Made by a program: the position numbers and the translations under genes. A stretch of DNA of 64,000 bases from Sabethes cyaneus. Lineage: Eukaryota; Arthropoda; Insecta; Diptera; Culicidae. Location: assembly GCF_943734655.1 (NCBI RefSeq), contig NC_071354.1, positions 140,464,142-140,528,141 on the forward strand, read 5' to 3'. Below, piece by piece: positions 58,102 through 64,000 of the stretch; positions within the stretch are counted from its first letter, which is position 1, and the number at the start of each line of letters is the position of its first letter. The notes under the pieces were generated by a model. That model ran no database searches. It saw only the letters and a program-made list of their open reading frames with translations, and was not told the origin of the DNA.

Positions 58102-60121
58102 ATGTCGCGCAGTACACTTTACCGTCGTGCAGAAAGAGAGATGAACTCTTTTATGTCAAACGATGAAGTGTTTGTTACAGGCCGACACGCAGAAAGAGAG
58201 ATGAACTCTTCTATGTCACACGATGAAGTATTCGTTACAGGCCAAAGCGACAATACTACATTAGAAAATGAAAATACTGAACTTCATTTATCAGTAAATA
58301 CTCCTAATAATACAGATGATGTGCTACTTAATTCATTAACTGATGAAAGTATTCGAGGCAATTTCCATGTGGAACCTGATTCAGACGAAGAATCTCCAGA
58401 AATTGCAGATGTACAGCTGAAATTTGCAACGTGGAGTGCGCAGTACAATATTTCAACAACCGCAACAAACGATTTATTGTGTTGGTTTAAAAAACACTAT
58501 TTTCCTTTTCTACCGGTAAACATTCAGTCTTTGCGGAAAAGAGCTCACTGTATCAATGCGCCCATTCATCGTATGGGAGAAGGATCGTTCCTATATTTCG
58601 GTATCAAAAATATGCTGATTATCTTTTATGAAATCAATGAGATTCAAGAAAATATTAATGAACTTCGACTGAGCATTGGCATCGATGGAATACCAATTTC
58701 AAAAAGCTCGAGAAATGGATTCTGGCCAATTCTAATAAAAATTATTGGATTCAATACTGTATTACCTGTGGCTGTGTTTTGTGGTCCAGGTAAGCCGCCA
58801 AACCTTCACGACTACATGGCAGAGTTTTCATATGAGCTAAGCGATATATTACGGAACGGCCTTCAGATTGGAAACAGATCGCTTGAGATTAATATAGATT
58901 CTCTCGTATTTGATGCTCAAGCGAAATGCTTTGTCTTAGACATCGTGTCGCCTACCGGCTTCAATGCTAGTCCTAAATGCACGACTATTGGTCAGAAAAT
59001 TGGACCACGTGTCGTATTTCCCAATTTACTAGCGTCGTTGAGAACAGATGAATCATTCCGAAATATAAACGATCCTATTCATAGAAATTCAGAACTGCCA
59101 CCACTAGCCAAGATTGGTATCAATTGTATCACTGATACTGCGATTGATTATATGCACAACGTATGTCAAGGTGTTTTCAAAACTATATTAAATTATTGGA
59201 ACTCTACTAACCATAAGTCATATTCTTGGTCAAAAACTGACAAGAAAGAAATAAACAACAGAATATCATCTATCAGAAGTCAAATAACGACAGATTTTGT
59301 TCGAAAACCACGTGTAGTGGATGATTTAGCGTACTACAAGGCTACCGAGTTACGCCAAATGTTACTTTACACTGGGCCAGTTGTGTTTAATGGAATTATT
59401 AAGCCTGAATATTACCAACATTTCTTATTATTACACTGTGGAATCAGAATTTTATGTGACCCTCGATTATGCATAACAATGAATGAAAAAGCGAATGAAA
59501 TGATATACCGATTTGTCAATGAATTCAAATATTTGTACGGCACGGAATTTTTAGTATATAACATACATGTGTTGATACACTTGGCGCATGAGTGTGTGCA
59601 TTTTAAGGGGCCACTTGATAGCTTTTCAGCTTTTCCATTCGAAAATTACCTGCAAAAAATTGTAAAAATGGTAAAAAAAGCTCCAAAGCCGCTAGAACAA
59701 TTGAAAAGTCGTGTTTTGGAACATTTACATTTCTATCCACAGAGATACACAAAGACGCAAAGACGAATGTCAAAAATTAGTCTAATTCCCGGAACAAATT
59801 TTTATGAAAATATAATACATGAAGGAACTAATTTTAGTGTCGATAAAAACGACAATTTTATCTACTATGAAGGAAATATTTTACAAATTAAACAAATTAA
59901 AGCAATTAACGACCAATATATTTTAATTTGCAGCAAAATAATAAATCTCACCTATTCTTTTGCTGATCCAATAGATTCCCGTTTGGTGGGGGAATTCACG
60001 ACAACTAATATAACCATAGAAGATTATTTTGTTGAAGTCAATGCCAGTTGTGCTAAAAAAGCTATGTTATTGAACACCGGAAACAAATATAATTTTGTGG
60101 TGATTCTTCATAACGAGTACA

Positions 60122-60132
<11 letters not shown>
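58102..60132 (+). CDS. CACTA/EnSpm (Tnp2-type) transposase, full-length ORF
   Basis: A 676-residue transposase predicted to cut element ends by DDE chemistry. The start at 58,102 (MSRSTLYRRAE) has an A at -3; the frame is open back to about 57,997 and another ATG at 58,042 overlaps a splice-acceptor-like TTCTTTTTTTCAG. Candidate catalytic residues are Asp195 in IGIDGIPISKSSRNGFWPI, Asp271 in VFDAQAKCFVLD and Asp349 in AIDYMHNVCQGV, the last like the DxMHxxKN motif of plant Tnp2. Animal-family signatures ATELRQMLLYTGPVVFNG and GPLDSFSAFPFENYLQ are present. Oddities: a 20-residue tandem duplication near the N terminus (about residues 11-50), and one Cys of the usual Cys-rich GYxxCxxC motif replaced (GFNASPKC). 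No stop or frameshift is seen. Its end overlaps the next gene by 11 nt. Confidence 0.88.
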
Positions 60133-63869
<3,737 letters not shown>

Positions 63870-64000
63870 GTAAGTGTATAATTTTTTTTTGTAACAATAT
63901 TCATATTATTGTTGGTAGTATTAATATTTCGGTTCGATTATTCACCCTGGAAAATTTGATATTTTATTATTTTGGTTTTGCCTTTCTACTACATAAATAT
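63870..64000. other. Intron DNA at the window edge
   Basis: Begins with GTAAGTG, a good splice donor after the small exon D. The rest is AT-rich and holds nothing else I can read. Confidence 0.4.

Overview
The window is AT-rich, intron-rich, repeat-laden insect DNA, most probably from a culicine mosquito such as Aedes. The evidence is one conserved spliced eukaryotic gene (translation initiation factor eIF5B), CR1- and RTE-clade retrotransposons of the kind common in mosquitoes, tRNA-derived SINEs of about 205 bp with target-site duplications, and many short inverted-repeat DNA transposons. The species call rests on recognition of repeat style, not on a search.

Layout. About 51.6 kb at the left (1-51,655) contains no recognisable host exon. 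It appears to be the intron after exon 4 of the minus-strand eIF5B gene, or intron plus intergenic DNA. It is packed with mobile elements: an intact-looking two-ORF CR1 retrotransposon (about 17.1-21.6 kb); decayed CR1 copies (32.3, 43.6 and 45.6-47.8 kb); decayed RTE copies (6.6, 25.4, 28.2, 34.4, 35.4, 38.6 and 47.8 kb); SINEs (4.7 and 9.4 kb, both with perfect target duplications); three hAT-type elements with 8-bp duplications (2.7, 28.5 and 33.7 kb); pogo-like elements flanked by TA; mariner and Penelope scraps; and several unnamed inverted-repeat elements. eIF5B exons 4 to 1 occupy 51,656-55,842 on the minus strand.

The right end (58.1-64.0 kb, plus strand) is the most interesting part. 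A 676-codon CACTA/EnSpm (Tnp2-type) transposase ORF is followed at once by a second, spliced gene. Its ATG lies 11 nt before the end of the transposase ORF, in another frame. This second gene has a long first intron, then a tandem array of three two-exon units (A-B, A-B, A-B; about 440 bp per unit), then further exons that run out of the window. The seven exons from A1 through exon C are phase 1 on both sides and the predicted frame stays open. Three other transposons have inserted here, all in introns.

How things fit together. eIF5B is the only host gene recognised. The transposase and the spliced gene look like two products of one DNA transposon, in some ways like the two-product arrangement of plant En/Spm, but the second protein is not recognised. 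All other coding matter is transposon-derived.
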